From: Pseudomonas sp. C2B4
GTDB taxonomy: Bacteria > Pseudomonadota > Gammaproteobacteria > Pseudomonadales > Pseudomonadaceae
DNA length: 40,617 bases
Assembly: GCF_013359695.1 (NCBI RefSeq)
Contig: NZ_JABFMU010000033.1
Coordinates: 25,267 to 65,883, forward strand
Direction: 5' to 3'
Each line of letters begins with the position of its first letter. The first letter of the stretch is position 1. The translations under genes and the position numbers were made by a program. The notes under the pieces were generated by a model. It made no database searches, was not told where the DNA came from, and saw nothing but the letters and a program-made list of their open reading frames with translations. Below are positions 17,538-25,226 of this stretch, piece after piece.

Positions 17538-18101
17538 TTAGATCTTGCCGACCAGGTCCAGGGACGGAGCCAGAGTGGCCTCGCCTTCTTTCCACTTGGC
17601 AGGGCAAACCTGGCCTGGGTGAGCAGCGACGTACTGGGCAGCCTTGATTTTGCGCAGCAGCTCGGAAGCGTCACGGCCTACACCGCCGTCGTTCAGCTCG
17701 ACGATTTTGATCTGGCCTTCCGGGTTGATCACGAAGGTGCCACGGTCAGCCAGACCGGCTTCCTCGATCAGCACGTCGAAGTTGCGGGAGATCACGTGAG
17801 TCGGGTCGCCGATCATGGTGTACTGGATTTTGCCGATGGCTGGCGAGGTGTTGTGCCAGGCAGCGTGAGCGAAGTGAGTGTCGGTGGAAACGCTGTAGAT
17901 CTCGACGCCCAGCTTCTGGAATGCGTCGTAGTTGTCGGCCAGGTCTTCCAGCTCGGTTGGGCAAACGAAGGTGAAGTCGGCTGGGTAGAAGAACACGACG
18001 GACCACTTGCCTTTCAGGTCAGCGTCCGACACTTGTACGAAGTCGCCGTTTTTGTAGGCGGTAGCTTTGAACGGTTTAACTTGGCTGTTGATGATAGGCA
18101 T
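17538..18101 (-). CDS. ahpC: Alkyl hydroperoxide reductase subunit C (2-Cys peroxiredoxin)
   Basis: A 187-residue peroxiredoxin reducing H2O2, organic peroxides and peroxynitrite. Peroxidatic Cys47 is in ADFTFVCPTE and resolving Cys166 in HPGQVCPAKW; this is the typical 2-Cys type recharged by AhpF. The full bacterial AhpC length is retained. Start ATG 18101 (MPIINSQVKPFKATAY) follows a GGAGAG-containing leader; a longer reading from 18152 is not supported. Transcribed first in the ahpC-terminator-ahpF unit. OxyR control is expected from other pseudomonads. Confidence 0.97.
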   Translation of the reverse strand: MPIINSQVKPFKATAYKNGDFVQVSDADLKGKWSVVFFYPADFTFVCPTELEDLADNYDAFQKLGVEIYSVSTDTHFAHAAWHNTSPAIGKIQYTMIGDPTHVISRNFDVLIEEAGLADRGTFVINPEGQIKIVELNDGGVGRDASELLRKIKAAQYVAAHPGQVCPAKWKEGEATLAPSLDLVGKI

Positions 18102-18192
18102 CGTTGACTCTCCGTCAGGGGTTAAGAAGTTGATGGAGAGAACTTTACCCACTCGACGAACGGATGGCTCATTGGCAAACCTGATGCTGCTG

Positions 18193-18207
18193 ATTGGCTT
18201 TCGCTAT
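18193..18207 (-). promoter_or_regulatory. Candidate OxyR half-site upstream of ahpC
   Basis: ATTG-N7-CTAT here (minus strand ATAG-N7-CAAT) resembles one half of the ATAG-N7-CTAT-N7-ATAG-N7-CTAT OxyR pattern, about 90 bp before the ahpC start. A second half is only weakly matched, so this is tentative. Confidence 0.3.
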
Positions 18208-18250
18208 TAGCCAGAGGTATTAATAGAAGAAAACGATCTCTACACACGCT

Positions 18251-18350
18251 GTAGGAGCGAGCCTGCTCGCGATGGACGCTAACGATAACGCGTGCTTCCT
18301 GTAAGTACGCGACGCCCTCACAAGTCCATCGCGAGCAGGCTCGCTCCTAC
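18251..18350. repeat. 100-bp REP doublet, GTAGGAGCG type, overlapping the recombinase stop
   Basis: Arms GTAGGAGCGAGCCTGCTCGC and GCGAGCAGGCTCGCTCCTAC enclose a loop containing TAACGATAACGC. The right arm includes the TAG stop codon (minus strand, 18349-18347) of the recombinase gene. Confidence 0.88.
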
Positions 18351-19279
18351 AAAGGTTTCTCCGCGAGGCGCGTCATGCCGAGAAACGGACTGGCTTCGAT
18401 GTAGCGCATGGCGGACTTCATGTCCTTCCAGCCCACGTAGCTCATCAATGATTTCAGATCCCAGCCGCTCTGATGCGCCCACGAGGCAAAGCCGCGGCGC
18501 AGGGAGTGACTGGTGTAGTGTTCGGCTGCAATTCCTGCACGTTCGAGCGCCTGCCGCAGCAATGGAATCACGCTGTTGGCGTGCAGGCCCTCTTCGCTCA
18601 CATGCCCCCAACGATCGATGCCGCGAAAAACCGGTCCGCGCACCAAAGCGGCTTCTGTAATCCAGTTGATGTACGCCTGCACCGGGCATAACCGCTGCAA
18701 GGCCGGTGTCTGGTAAGTCTTGCCGAGGTTGTCGCGGTCACTCTTGCTGCGCGGCAAGTACAGGGTGATGCCTGAACCGGCATTGGCCTGTACGTGATCA
18801 ACCTGCAAACGGCACAACTCATCGCTACGGAATCCGCGCCAGAACCCCAGCAGAATCAGCGCGGTGTCGCGTCTGGCGCGCAGCAGTCCCGGTCGGTCAC
18901 CCTGACTCAAGGCGGTTTGCGCCTCTCGCTCCAGCGAATCTATCACCTGCTCCAGATGCTGAAGCTGCAACGGCTCGGCCTGCTTCTCCTGGGCCGGATG
19001 CAACGCACGTATGCCCTTGAACACCTTGCGCACCACCGGTGCTTTCGTCGGGTCGGCAAAGCCCTGGCTGTTGTGCCATTGCGCCAGCGCCGACAATCGC
19101 AGCTTCAAGGTGTTGATCGAGAGCACGCCGGCATGGGCAACCAGATAACGCGCCACGCTGTCGCTGGTGGCCGGCAGGAAGCCACCCCAGGTCACTTCGA
19201 AGTGTTCGATGGCCGCGCGATAGCTGCGGCGGGTGTTGTCGCGGGTGGCGGCTTGAAGGTAACGGTCCAGCTCGGTCAT
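18347..19279 (-). CDS. Tyrosine recombinase (site-specific integrase)
   Basis: A 310-residue DNA strand-exchange enzyme. The N-terminal core-binding domain (about 1-100) begins TRDNTRRSYRAAIEHFEVTW. The catalytic domain has Arg151 (WRGFRSDEL), Lys179 (LPRSKSDRD), His258-x-x-Arg261 (SHSLRRGF), Trp284 (YVGWKD) in the usual His/Trp position, and the nucleophile Tyr293 (MRYIEAS). All catalytic residues are present, so it should be active. The start at 19279 (MTELDRYLQA) is preferred over 19306. It stands divergent from a KfrA-like gene with no other phage or integron genes around, so its target is unknown; it differs from XerC and XerD in context. The stop codon lies in a REP doublet. Confidence 0.9.
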   Translation of the reverse strand: MTELDRYLQAATRDNTRRSYRAAIEHFEVTWGGFLPATSDSVARYLVAHAGVLSINTLKLRLSALAQWHNSQGFADPTKAPVVRKVFKGIRALHPAQEKQAEPLQLQHLEQVIDSLEREAQTALSQGDRPGLLRARRDTALILLGFWRGFRSDELCRLQVDHVQANAGSGITLYLPRSKSDRDNLGKTYQTPALQRLCPVQAYINWITEAALVRGPVFRGIDRWGHVSEEGLHANSVIPLLRQALERAGIAAEHYTSHSLRRGFASWAHQSGWDLKSLMSYVGWKDMKSAMRYIEASPFLGMTRLAEKPL

Positions 19280-19411
19280 GGGGTCACTCTCGAATATGTA
19301 CCGCATTCACGGGCACTAAACCGGTTTTCGGTGTCTCACATGGGGTAATACCAGTATATCCCGTGTCATTAACATACTGTATTTAACTTTAGTTTTTGGA
19401 TGGTACAATGT

Positions 19412-19426
19412 GTATTTACGTAATAC
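19412..19426. promoter_or_regulatory. Palindrome in the recombinase/kfrA-like spacer
   Basis: GTATTTACGTAATAC is a near-perfect palindrome directly after TACAAT (19404-19409), a probable -10 element of the KfrA-like gene, and 30 bp before its start. KfrA of plasmid RK2 represses its own promoter, so this is a candidate autoregulatory operator (inference). The spacer is A+T-rich compared with both genes. Confidence 0.45.
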
Positions 19427-19456
19427 GTACCACATCACGAAATCGTAGGAGCAGTC

Positions 19457-20467
19457 ATGGCCCGTGGCGGTGTAAATAAGGCAGTAGTACAGGCTGCGCG
19501 TTTGGCGATCCTCGCCCGAGGCGAGAACCCCAGCATCGATGCGATACGCATCGAAATGGGCAATACCGGCTCGAAAACCACGATTCATCGGTACCTGAAA
19601 GAATTGGGGGAGAACCCTCAAGCAGCGCAAGCAGCACCTGCCGAGCCCATCGACGATGAGCTGCTGGCACTGGTTGCGCGATTGGCGCAACGCTTGAAGG
19701 AACAGGGGCAGGCGCCGATCGATCAGGCCCGCGAACAGTTCGAGTCGCAACGTAAAGGGTTGGAGACGCAGCTGGAAGAAGCCCGGGAAGCCAACACCGA
19801 ACTGCATCAGCAGTACGAGATTCAGAGCCTGGCCCTGACCCAGGAGTCGGAGGCATTGCAGGAAACCCGCGCCCTGCTGCAGTCCGAACAAACCCGCAAT
19901 GCCGGGTTGAATCAGGCGCTGGCCGATTTCGAATTACGCTTGCAAGACAAGGACGAGCAGATCCGCTCGCTGGAGGAGAAACACCTGCATGCGCGAGATG
20001 CGCTGGAGCACTACCGCAATGCCGTCAAGGAGCAGCGCGAGCAGGAACACAGTCGCCATGAAAGCCAGGTGCAGCAGTTGCAGATGGAGTTGCGCCAGGC
20101 GCAGCAAAGCGCACTGGTACGCCAGGATGAAATCACCCAGTTGCACCGCGACAACGAACGCTTGCTGACCGAAAACCGCGGCACGTTGCGCGAGCTGAGC
20201 TTGATGCAGGAGCAACTCAAGCAAAGCAACAGCCGCCAGGATCAGCTGCTGGAACAAGCGACGCGGGTTGACGGCGAACGCACCCTCCTCCAGGAACGCT
20301 TGCGCGTCGCGCTACTGGAAAGTCAGTCGCTCAAACAGAATGTCGAGGAGCAGACGCAAACCAACAAGGCGCTGGAAATTGAACTGACCAAGGCCCAGGC
20401 GGAACTTGAAGAAAGCCTGCATCAGAACAAAAGGAGCGAGCAGGCTCGCGATGGGCGTCAACGATAA
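19457..20467 (+). CDS. KfrA-like DNA-binding coiled-coil protein
   Basis: A 336-residue protein. The N-terminal part (about 1-60; RGGVNKAVVQAARLAILARG, then SIDAIRIEMGNTGSKTTIHRYLKEL) matches the KfrA_N DNA-binding domain known from plasmid stable-inheritance proteins. From about residue 90 to the end it is one long alpha-helical coiled coil rich in Gln, Glu, Leu and Arg. It is a chromosomal copy here, paired divergently with a tyrosine recombinase. Strong ribosome binding site GTAGGAG precedes ATG 19457. The last dozen residues (RSEQARDGRQR) are encoded by a REP arm, so the native C-terminus was replaced or extended by the repeat. Confidence 0.85.
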   Translation: MARGGVNKAVVQAARLAILARGENPSIDAIRIEMGNTGSKTTIHRYLKELGENPQAAQAAPAEPIDDELLALVARLAQRLKEQGQAPIDQAREQFESQRKGLETQLEEAREANTELHQQYEIQSLALTQESEALQETRALLQSEQTRNAGLNQALADFELRLQDKDEQIRSLEEKHLHARDALEHYRNAVKEQREQEHSRHESQVQQLQMELRQAQQSALVRQDEITQLHRDNERLLTENRGTLRELSLMQEQLKQSNSRQDQLLEQATRVDGERTLLQERLRVALLESQSLKQNVEEQTQTNKALEIELTKAQAELEESLHQNKRSEQARDGRQR

Positions 20468-20527
20468 CGCGCTCTGCCTGAATGATCGCGTCGTCCAGAC
20501 GTTTTTCGCGAGCAGGCTCGCTCCCAC
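20431..20527. repeat. 97-bp REP doublet overlapping the kfrA-like 3' end
   Basis: Left arm AAGGAGCGAGCAGGCTCGCG begins inside the KfrA-like coding region; the loop contains TCAACGATAACGCG and the right arm is GCGAGCAGGCTCGCTCCCAC. The stop codon TAA at 20465-20467 belongs to the repeat loop. Confidence 0.88.
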
Positions 20528-20573
20528 AATGGACCGTGCCGTCACACACATGTCATGAGCCACGCAAATCCCT

Positions 20574-20794
20574 GTGGGAGCGAACCTGCTCGCGAGGAGT
20601 CCATCACGGTCAGCATCCCGACTGACTGATCCAACGCTTTAGCGAGCAGGCTCATCCCCACAATGGACGGTGGCGGAACACGCATGTTTGAGCCACGCAA
20701 ATCCCTGTGGGAGCGAGCCTGCTCGCGAAGAGTCCATCACGGTCAGCATCCCGGCTGACTGATCCAACGCTTTAGCGAGCAAGGTCACTCCCAC
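20574..20794. repeat. Tandem pair of 88-bp REP doublets
   Basis: Doublets at 20574-20661 and 20707-20794, period 133 bp, with nearly identical loops (GAGTCCATCACGGTCAGCAT) and a 45-bp spacer. With the doublet at 20431 they fill the region between the KfrA-like gene and gor. Their spacers (CACACATGTCATGAGCCACG) match, in inverted orientation, the spacers in the tandem doublets at 50-273. Confidence 0.9.
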
Positions 20795-20803
20795 TACGGA
20801 TGA

Positions 20804-22162
20804 TTACCCGGCGACCGGCGTACGCATGGTGACGAACTCCTCGGCAGCCGTCGGATGCACGCCGATGGTTTCGTCGAAGTCGCGCTTGGTCGCGCCCGCC
20901 TTCAAAGCGATGGCCAGGCCCTGGACGATTTCGCCAGCCTCCGGCCCGACCATGTGACACCCCAGGACCTTGTCGGTCTTGGCATCCACTACCAGCTTCA
21001 TCAGCGTGCGCTCCTGGCATTCGGTCAGGGTCAGCTTCATCGGCCGGAAGCGGCTTTCGTAGATCACCACCTCGTGCCCAGCGTCGCGCGCCTCCTCCTC
21101 CGTCAAACCGACGGTACCGATGTTTGGCAGGCTGAACACCGCGGTCGGGATCATCTTGTAATCCACCGGACGATACTGCTCCGGCTTGAACAGACGCCGC
21201 GCCACCGCCATGCCTTCAGCCAGCGCCACCGGCGTCAGTTGAACGCGCCCGATCACATCGCCCAGCGCCAGGATCGACGGTTCGGCGGTTTGATACTGAT
21301 CGTCGACCTCGACAAACCCCTTCTTGTCGAGCTTTACCCCGGTGTTTTCCAACCCGAGATTGTCCAGCATCGGACGCCGCCCCGTGGCATAGAACACGCA
21401 GTCGGCCTCCAACTGGCGGCCGTCCTTGAGGGTCACTTTCAGGCTGCCATCGGCCTGCTTGTCGATACGTTCGATATCGGCGTTGAATTGCAGGTCCATG
21501 CCGCGCTTGGTCAGCTCTTCCTGCAGATGCTTGCGCACCGAACCGTCGAAGCCCCGCAGGAACAATTCACCGCGATACAGGAGCGTCGTTTGCGCGCCAA
21601 GGCCGTGGAAAATCCCGGCGAACTCGACGGCGATGTAGCCACCGCCCACTACCAGTACCCGCTTGGGCAGCTCTTTGAGGAAGAACGCCTGGTTGGAACT
21701 GATCGCGTGCTCATGCCCCGGAATTTCCGGGATCTGCGGCCAGCCGCCGGTGGCGATAAGAATGTTTTTTGCGGTGAAGCGCTCGCCGTTGATCTCGACG
21801 GTATGTGGGTCGACGATCTTGGCGTGACCTTCATGCAGGGTCACACCGCTGTTGACCAGCAGGTTGCGATAAATGCCATTGAGGCGATTGATCTCACGGT
21901 CCTTGTTGGCGATCAGCGTCGCCCAATCGAACTGCGCTTCATCCAGGCTCCAGCCGAAACCCGATGCCTGCTCGAAGTCCTCGGCGAAGTGCGCGCCGTA
22001 GACCAGCAATTTCTTCGGCACACAGCCGACGTTCACGCAGGTGCCGCCCAAATAGCGACTCTCGGCCACGGCGACTTTCGCGCCAAAACCTGCGGCAAAT
22101 CGAGCCGCCCGCACACCGCCGGAACCGGCGCCAATCACATATAGGTCAAAATCGTGGGCCAT
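20804..22162 (-). CDS. gor: Glutathione-disulfide reductase
   Basis: A 452-residue FAD-dependent enzyme reducing oxidised glutathione with NADPH. The FAD motif VIGAGSGGVRAARFAAGFGA opens the protein, the redox-active pair is Cys42/Cys47 in GGTCVNVGCVPKK, the NADPH-binding motif is VLVVGGGYIAVEFAGI near residue 170, and the interface motif GVHPTAAEEFVTMRTP supplies the catalytic His-Glu. The length matches bacterial Gor. It probably has its own promoter; downstream is the REP cluster. Functionally it keeps glutathione reduced for GloA, whose gene is 5 kb away. Confidence 0.97.
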   Translation of the reverse strand: MAHDFDLYVIGAGSGGVRAARFAAGFGAKVAVAESRYLGGTCVNVGCVPKKLLVYGAHFAEDFEQASGFGWSLDEAQFDWATLIANKDREINRLNGIYRNLLVNSGVTLHEGHAKIVDPHTVEINGERFTAKNILIATGGWPQIPEIPGHEHAISSNQAFFLKELPKRVLVVGGGYIAVEFAGIFHGLGAQTTLLYRGELFLRGFDGSVRKHLQEELTKRGMDLQFNADIERIDKQADGSLKVTLKDGRQLEADCVFYATGRRPMLDNLGLENTGVKLDKKGFVEVDDQYQTAEPSILALGDVIGRVQLTPVALAEGMAVARRLFKPEQYRPVDYKMIPTAVFSLPNIGTVGLTEEEARDAGHEVVIYESRFRPMKLTLTECQERTLMKLVVDAKTDKVLGCHMVGPEAGEIVQGLAIALKAGATKRDFDETIGVHPTAAEEFVTMRTPVAG

Positions 22163-22226
22163 TGTCTATCTCCTCGGCAGGTGACCAGCATACCCGCGGG
22201 CGCTCGATGGGCAAGCACCGCAAATG

Positions 22227-22252
22227 AAAAAGCCACCCGAAGGTGGCTTTTC
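22227..22252 (-). terminator. Rho-independent terminator of galU
   Basis: Stem AAAAAGCCACC / GGTGGCTTTT with a short CGAA loop, 22 bp downstream of the galU stop on the minus strand, ending in a T tract on that strand. Confidence 0.88.
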
Positions 22253-22274
22253 AATACAAACAAGCAGCGCGCTA

Positions 22275-23114
22275 TCAGTAAGCCTTGCCCGTCTTGTAGA
22301 AGTTCTCGAAGCAGAAGTTGGTCGCGTCGATGTAGCCTTCGGCACCGCCGCAGTCGAAACGCTTGCCCTTGAACTTGTAGGCCATTACGCAGCCGTTCTG
22401 GGCCTGTTTCATCAGGGCGTCGGTGATCTGGATTTCACCGCCCTTGCCTGGCTCGGTCTGTTCGATCAGGTCGAAGATGTCCGGGGTCAGGATGTAGCGA
22501 CCGATGATGGCCAGGTTCGACGGCGCATCTTCCGGTTTTGGTTTTTCGACCATGCTGTGAACGCGGTAGATGTCGTCGCGGATCATTTCGCCAGCGATCA
22601 CGCCGTACTTGTTGGTCTCTTGTGGATCGACTTCCTGGATGGCCACGATCGAGCAGCGGAACTGCTTATACAGCTTGACCATCTGGGTCAGTACGCCGTC
22701 GCCTTCCAGGTTGACGCACAGGTCGTCCGCCAGCACCACGGCGAACGGTTCGTCGCCGATCAGCGGACGGCCGGTCAGGATCGCGTGGCCCAGGCCTTTC
22801 ATTTCAGTCTGGCGGGTGTAGGAGAACGAGCACTCATCCAGCAGTTTGCGGATGCCGACCAGGTACTTTTCCTTGTCGGTGCCTTTGATCTGGTTTTCCA
22901 GCTCGTAGCTGATGTCGAAATGGTCTTCCAGGGCGCGTTTACCACGGCCGGTAACGATGGAGATTTCGTTCAAACCAGCGTCCAGTGCTTCTTCGACGCC
23001 GTACTGGATCAGTGGCTTGTTTACCACCGGCAGCATTTCCTTGGGCATGGCCTTAGTCGCTGGCAGGAAGCGAGTACCGTAACCGGCTGCTGGGAACAAG
23101 CATTTCTTGATCAT
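22275..23114 (-). CDS. galU: UTP-glucose-1-phosphate uridylyltransferase
   Basis: A 279-residue nucleotidyltransferase making UDP-glucose from UTP and glucose 1-phosphate, for LPS, exopolysaccharide and osmoprotectant synthesis. The GalU signature IKKCLFPAAGYGTRFLPATK opens the protein, followed by AMPKEMLPV; VLADDLCV near residue 135 carries the metal-binding Asp, and MVEKPKPEDAPSNLAIIGRY is the sugar-binding region. The length is the family norm. It is monocistronic with its own terminator; the spacer from gor is 112 bp. Confidence 0.97.
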   Translation of the reverse strand: MIKKCLFPAAGYGTRFLPATKAMPKEMLPVVNKPLIQYGVEEALDAGLNEISIVTGRGKRALEDHFDISYELENQIKGTDKEKYLVGIRKLLDECSFSYTRQTEMKGLGHAILTGRPLIGDEPFAVVLADDLCVNLEGDGVLTQMVKLYKQFRCSIVAIQEVDPQETNKYGVIAGEMIRDDIYRVHSMVEKPKPEDAPSNLAIIGRYILTPDIFDLIEQTEPGKGGEIQITDALMKQAQNGCVMAYKFKGKRFDCGGAEGYIDATNFCFENFYKTGKAY

Positions 23115-23405
23115 ATAAGTCCTTGAAAGGGCTGTGTGTACGAGTTTCGGCGCAGTCTAATCAGGCGGCGTGCACCTTACAATGCCCCGCGCTGGCTAAC
23201 CGATGCCATCATAGAGAAATATTCTTGCCGATAGTTCCGCAAGAGGTGGTGTTCGTCCTTCGGCAACCTGTAAGTGATAGCAGAGACCGCCCGATTTGCA
23301 CGCGATGTCTGCTGACAAACAATCACACCACCCTGCATCCTTCGACACCCGCCAGGTTATTTGGCGCTATCATGGCGCAATTGAACCAGCCAACGAGGCA
23401 GCTAG

Positions 23406-23594
23406 ATGTCGGCAGCAAAAAGCGTCAACGGGTACCTGATCAACAAGGCAAAAGACGGCCAGTGGTGGATAGGCAACGCGGGCGGCGAAAATATCGTCGG
23501 CCCTTTTCCGACCGAAGCCATGGCGATCGAAGTGGCGTCGGTGCTGGAGTTGGAACACCCGGAACCCAAGCGACGCGGTAAAGACAAGAACTGA
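23406..23594 (+). CDS. Small conserved-looking protein, unknown function
   Basis: A 62-residue protein with an aromatic core (GQWWIGNAGGENIVGPFPTE) and a basic C-terminal tail (PKRRGKDKN). No signal peptide or membrane segment. GAGGCAGCTAG precedes the ATG, and a clear terminator follows, so it is a real single-gene unit. Family not recognised. Confidence 0.75.
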   Translation: MSAAKSVNGYLINKAKDGQWWIGNAGGENIVGPFPTEAMAIEVASVLELEHPEPKRRGKDKN

Positions 23595-23602
23595 CACGCC
23601 CA

Positions 23603-23629
23603 AAGCCCTGCCTTGCGCAGGGCTTTTTT
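23603..23629 (+). terminator. Rho-independent terminator
   Basis: Stem AAAGCCCTG / CAGGGCTTT with loop CCTTGCG and a T6 tail, 9 bp after the small gene at 23406. Confidence 0.9.
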
Positions 23630-23720
23630 CTGAGCGTTTACGAAAAGTGGCCTTTCGCTATAACCTTTTGCCCGTGGCGCTGTCACAGCCCTTGCCCACC
23701 CCTATGACGACGACAACGAC

Positions 23721-24002
23721 ATGACGAAATTTTTACCCCTGATGGCGGTATTGGCCCTGAGTGGCTGCGCGACGTCCGAAACCACTTACCTGAACAACGG
23801 CGAGCAAGGCCTGGCCATCGATTGCTCCGGGGAAGCCAATTCATGGGCGGCCTGTTATGAAAAGGCCGATGCCTCCTGTGCCGGCACCGGATACCGCATC
23901 GTTGGCACCGATGGCACGCCGGCGCCCGAAGAAAGCGACAAGACCCTGGGGGTCGACGTCGGCAATTACAAAAACCGCAGCGTAGTGGTGATCTGCAAGT
24001 AA
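23721..24002 (+). CDS. Small lipoprotein, unknown function
   Basis: A 93-residue protein with a lipoprotein signal (MTKFLPLMAVLALSGCATSE; lipobox LSGC, acylated Cys15). The mature part has four further Cys (DCSGEA, AACYEK, ASCAGT, VICK), suggesting one or two disulfides in the periplasm. Family not recognised. The G+C and codon use are like those of neighbours. Confidence 0.8.
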   Translation: MTKFLPLMAVLALSGCATSETTYLNNGEQGLAIDCSGEANSWAACYEKADASCAGTGYRIVGTDGTPAPEESDKTLGVDVGNYKNRSVVVICK

Positions 24003-24013
24003 GGCGCCCTGCC

Positions 24014-24244
24014 CTACATTTGGATTTCGGCGAACTTGATGCCCAGGCTACGCAAGGTCTCAATCAGGTCGTCGAGGCGCGCGAAGGATTCGACTTCGTC
24101 GTTGTCGTCCACCAGGAAGTAACTGCGTCCGGCGCTTTTCTTGAAAAATACGATCCATTCGCCAAGATTCGCCGGATTTTGAATCACATGGGTGGCGCAG
24201 ATTTGCCCCTCTGCGTGGCGTTCCCGTACCTGCTCTCGCTTCAT
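24014..24244 (-). CDS. Small protein, unknown function
   Basis: A 76-residue acidic protein, mixed alpha/beta in appearance (EWIVFFKKSAGRSYFLVDDN, then ARLDDLIETLRSLGIKFAEI). The C-terminal helix could be a dimer contact. ATG 24244 (MKREQVRERHAEG) is more likely than 24274, since CCAGACTCC in the leader offers a ribosome binding site-like GGAGTCTGG on this strand. Family not recognised. It is convergent with the lipoprotein gene at 23721, with only 11 bp between. Confidence 0.7.
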   Translation of the reverse strand: MKREQVRERHAEGQICATHVIQNPANLGEWIVFFKKSAGRSYFLVDDNDEVESFARLDDLIETLRSLGIKFAEIQM

Positions 24245-24316
24245 GCCAGACTCCAGAAATGACAATGCCGCCAAAGCGTTGCTTTGACGGCACAGGTGTT
24301 AAGTAGCGCCAGTCTA

Positions 24317-24673
24317 TCAGCCGGAAATGCACGCCGTCGCGGCATTGCGTACATCCCAGGGCCGCACCGGCACGTTGGAGATCCGTTCATGGAGCTTGAT
24401 GCCGCTGCCGCCGGAGCGCTCTTCAATATCGAACACCGCCGCCGGCCCCGATGACAGTTTCAGCGGCACGATCACCCGCACGCCGTCTTTCTGGTGCTCG
24501 ATCTGCAAGGCACCGCGGCTGTCGGCAAGTTTCTCGCTCAGGCATTGCGCGTACTCTTGGGGGTTCTTGCCGGAAATCACGTTCATGGTGGGCAGCGACT
24601 CGTTGATGTCCGAAACGCTTGCGCAACCACTTATCGCCAATGCCAATGGCAGGCCCCAGACACCCCACTTCAT
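24317..24673 (-). CDS. Small lipoprotein, unknown function
   Basis: A 118-residue protein with a lipoprotein signal (MKWGVWGLPLALAISGCASV; lipobox ISGC, acylated Cys17). The mature part includes AQCLSEKL and ATACISG Cys residues near each end. It resembles small Pseudomonas lipoproteins of unknown role. GGAGGT lies just upstream of ATG 24673. It is upstream of the 76-residue gene on the same strand, 72 bp apart, and could be cotranscribed. Confidence 0.8.
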   Translation of the reverse strand: MKWGVWGLPLALAISGCASVSDINESLPTMNVISGKNPQEYAQCLSEKLADSRGALQIEHQKDGVRVIVPLKLSSGPAAVFDIEERSGGSGIKLHERISNVPVRPWDVRNAATACISG

Positions 24674-24888
24674 ACAAAACCTCCGATAAAGACCCTCCGA
24701 CCGCGCAGATACGGTTTTTCTCCGGGGGCCACTGCATTTTATCGCTCTTCAAATCCCCAAAAGCCGTTTTTAATTGCCAAAGCGAGCCACGACAGCCGGA
24801 TAATAAAGCCTCGGGGCTGATAAACTGCGCGCCAATCGACCCTTGCTATCGTTCTGATTTTGTAGAAAAAGCCCTTCTGGAGGCGCCC

Positions 24889-25191
24889 ATGAAATTTATT
24901 CACCAGCGCGAGCACCTCAACGAAGACGACATCGTCGTCATTCAATGCTCGCAGACGTGCAACATCCGTTTGATGAACGACGCCAACTTCCGCAGTTTCA
25001 AGAACGGCGGTCGCCACACCTACCACGGCGGCGCATTCGACACCTTCCCGGCGCGCATCACGGCACCGAGCACCGGCTTCTGGAACATCACCATCGACAC
25101 AGTCAACCGTCGAGCGATCAGCGTGACCCGCAAACCGACCCTGACCCACTCGATCAAGATCATTCGCCGCTCCAGCTCGAAACTGAGCTGA
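24889..25191 (+). CDS. DUF1883 protein
   Basis: A 100-residue protein. MKFIHQREHLNEDDIVVIQC, then RLMNDANFRSFKNGGRHTYHGG is the DUF1883 pattern, a small beta-rich domain; in some other proteins it is joined to a TIR domain, but here it is alone. Function unknown. CTGGAGG precedes ATG 24889, and an upstream in-frame start at 24619 overlaps the divergent lipoprotein. It is followed after 35 bp by another small gene on the same strand. Confidence 0.82.
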   Translation: MKFIHQREHLNEDDIVVIQCSQTCNIRLMNDANFRSFKNGGRHTYHGGAFDTFPARITAPSTGFWNITIDTVNRRAISVTRKPTLTHSIKIIRRSSSKLS

Positions 25192-25226
25192 GTGACGTTT
25201 CAGCACGCAGACACACAGGTATCAAC

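Noticed and set aside
18193..18207. Full four-part OxyR site upstream of ahpC
   Set aside because: Only one half fits well; the other quartets do not match, so it is kept as a low-confidence half-site only.
20855..22144. 429-codon open frame opposite gor
   Set aside because: Antisense shadow; Gor has all catalytic motifs.
22224..23126. 300-codon open frame opposite galU
   Set aside because: Antisense shadow; includes the galU terminator and start region.
23123..23581. 152-codon frame between galU and the small gene at 23406
   Set aside because: It starts at the galU promoter, overlaps the better-supported 62-residue gene in another frame and has no motif or ribosome binding site.
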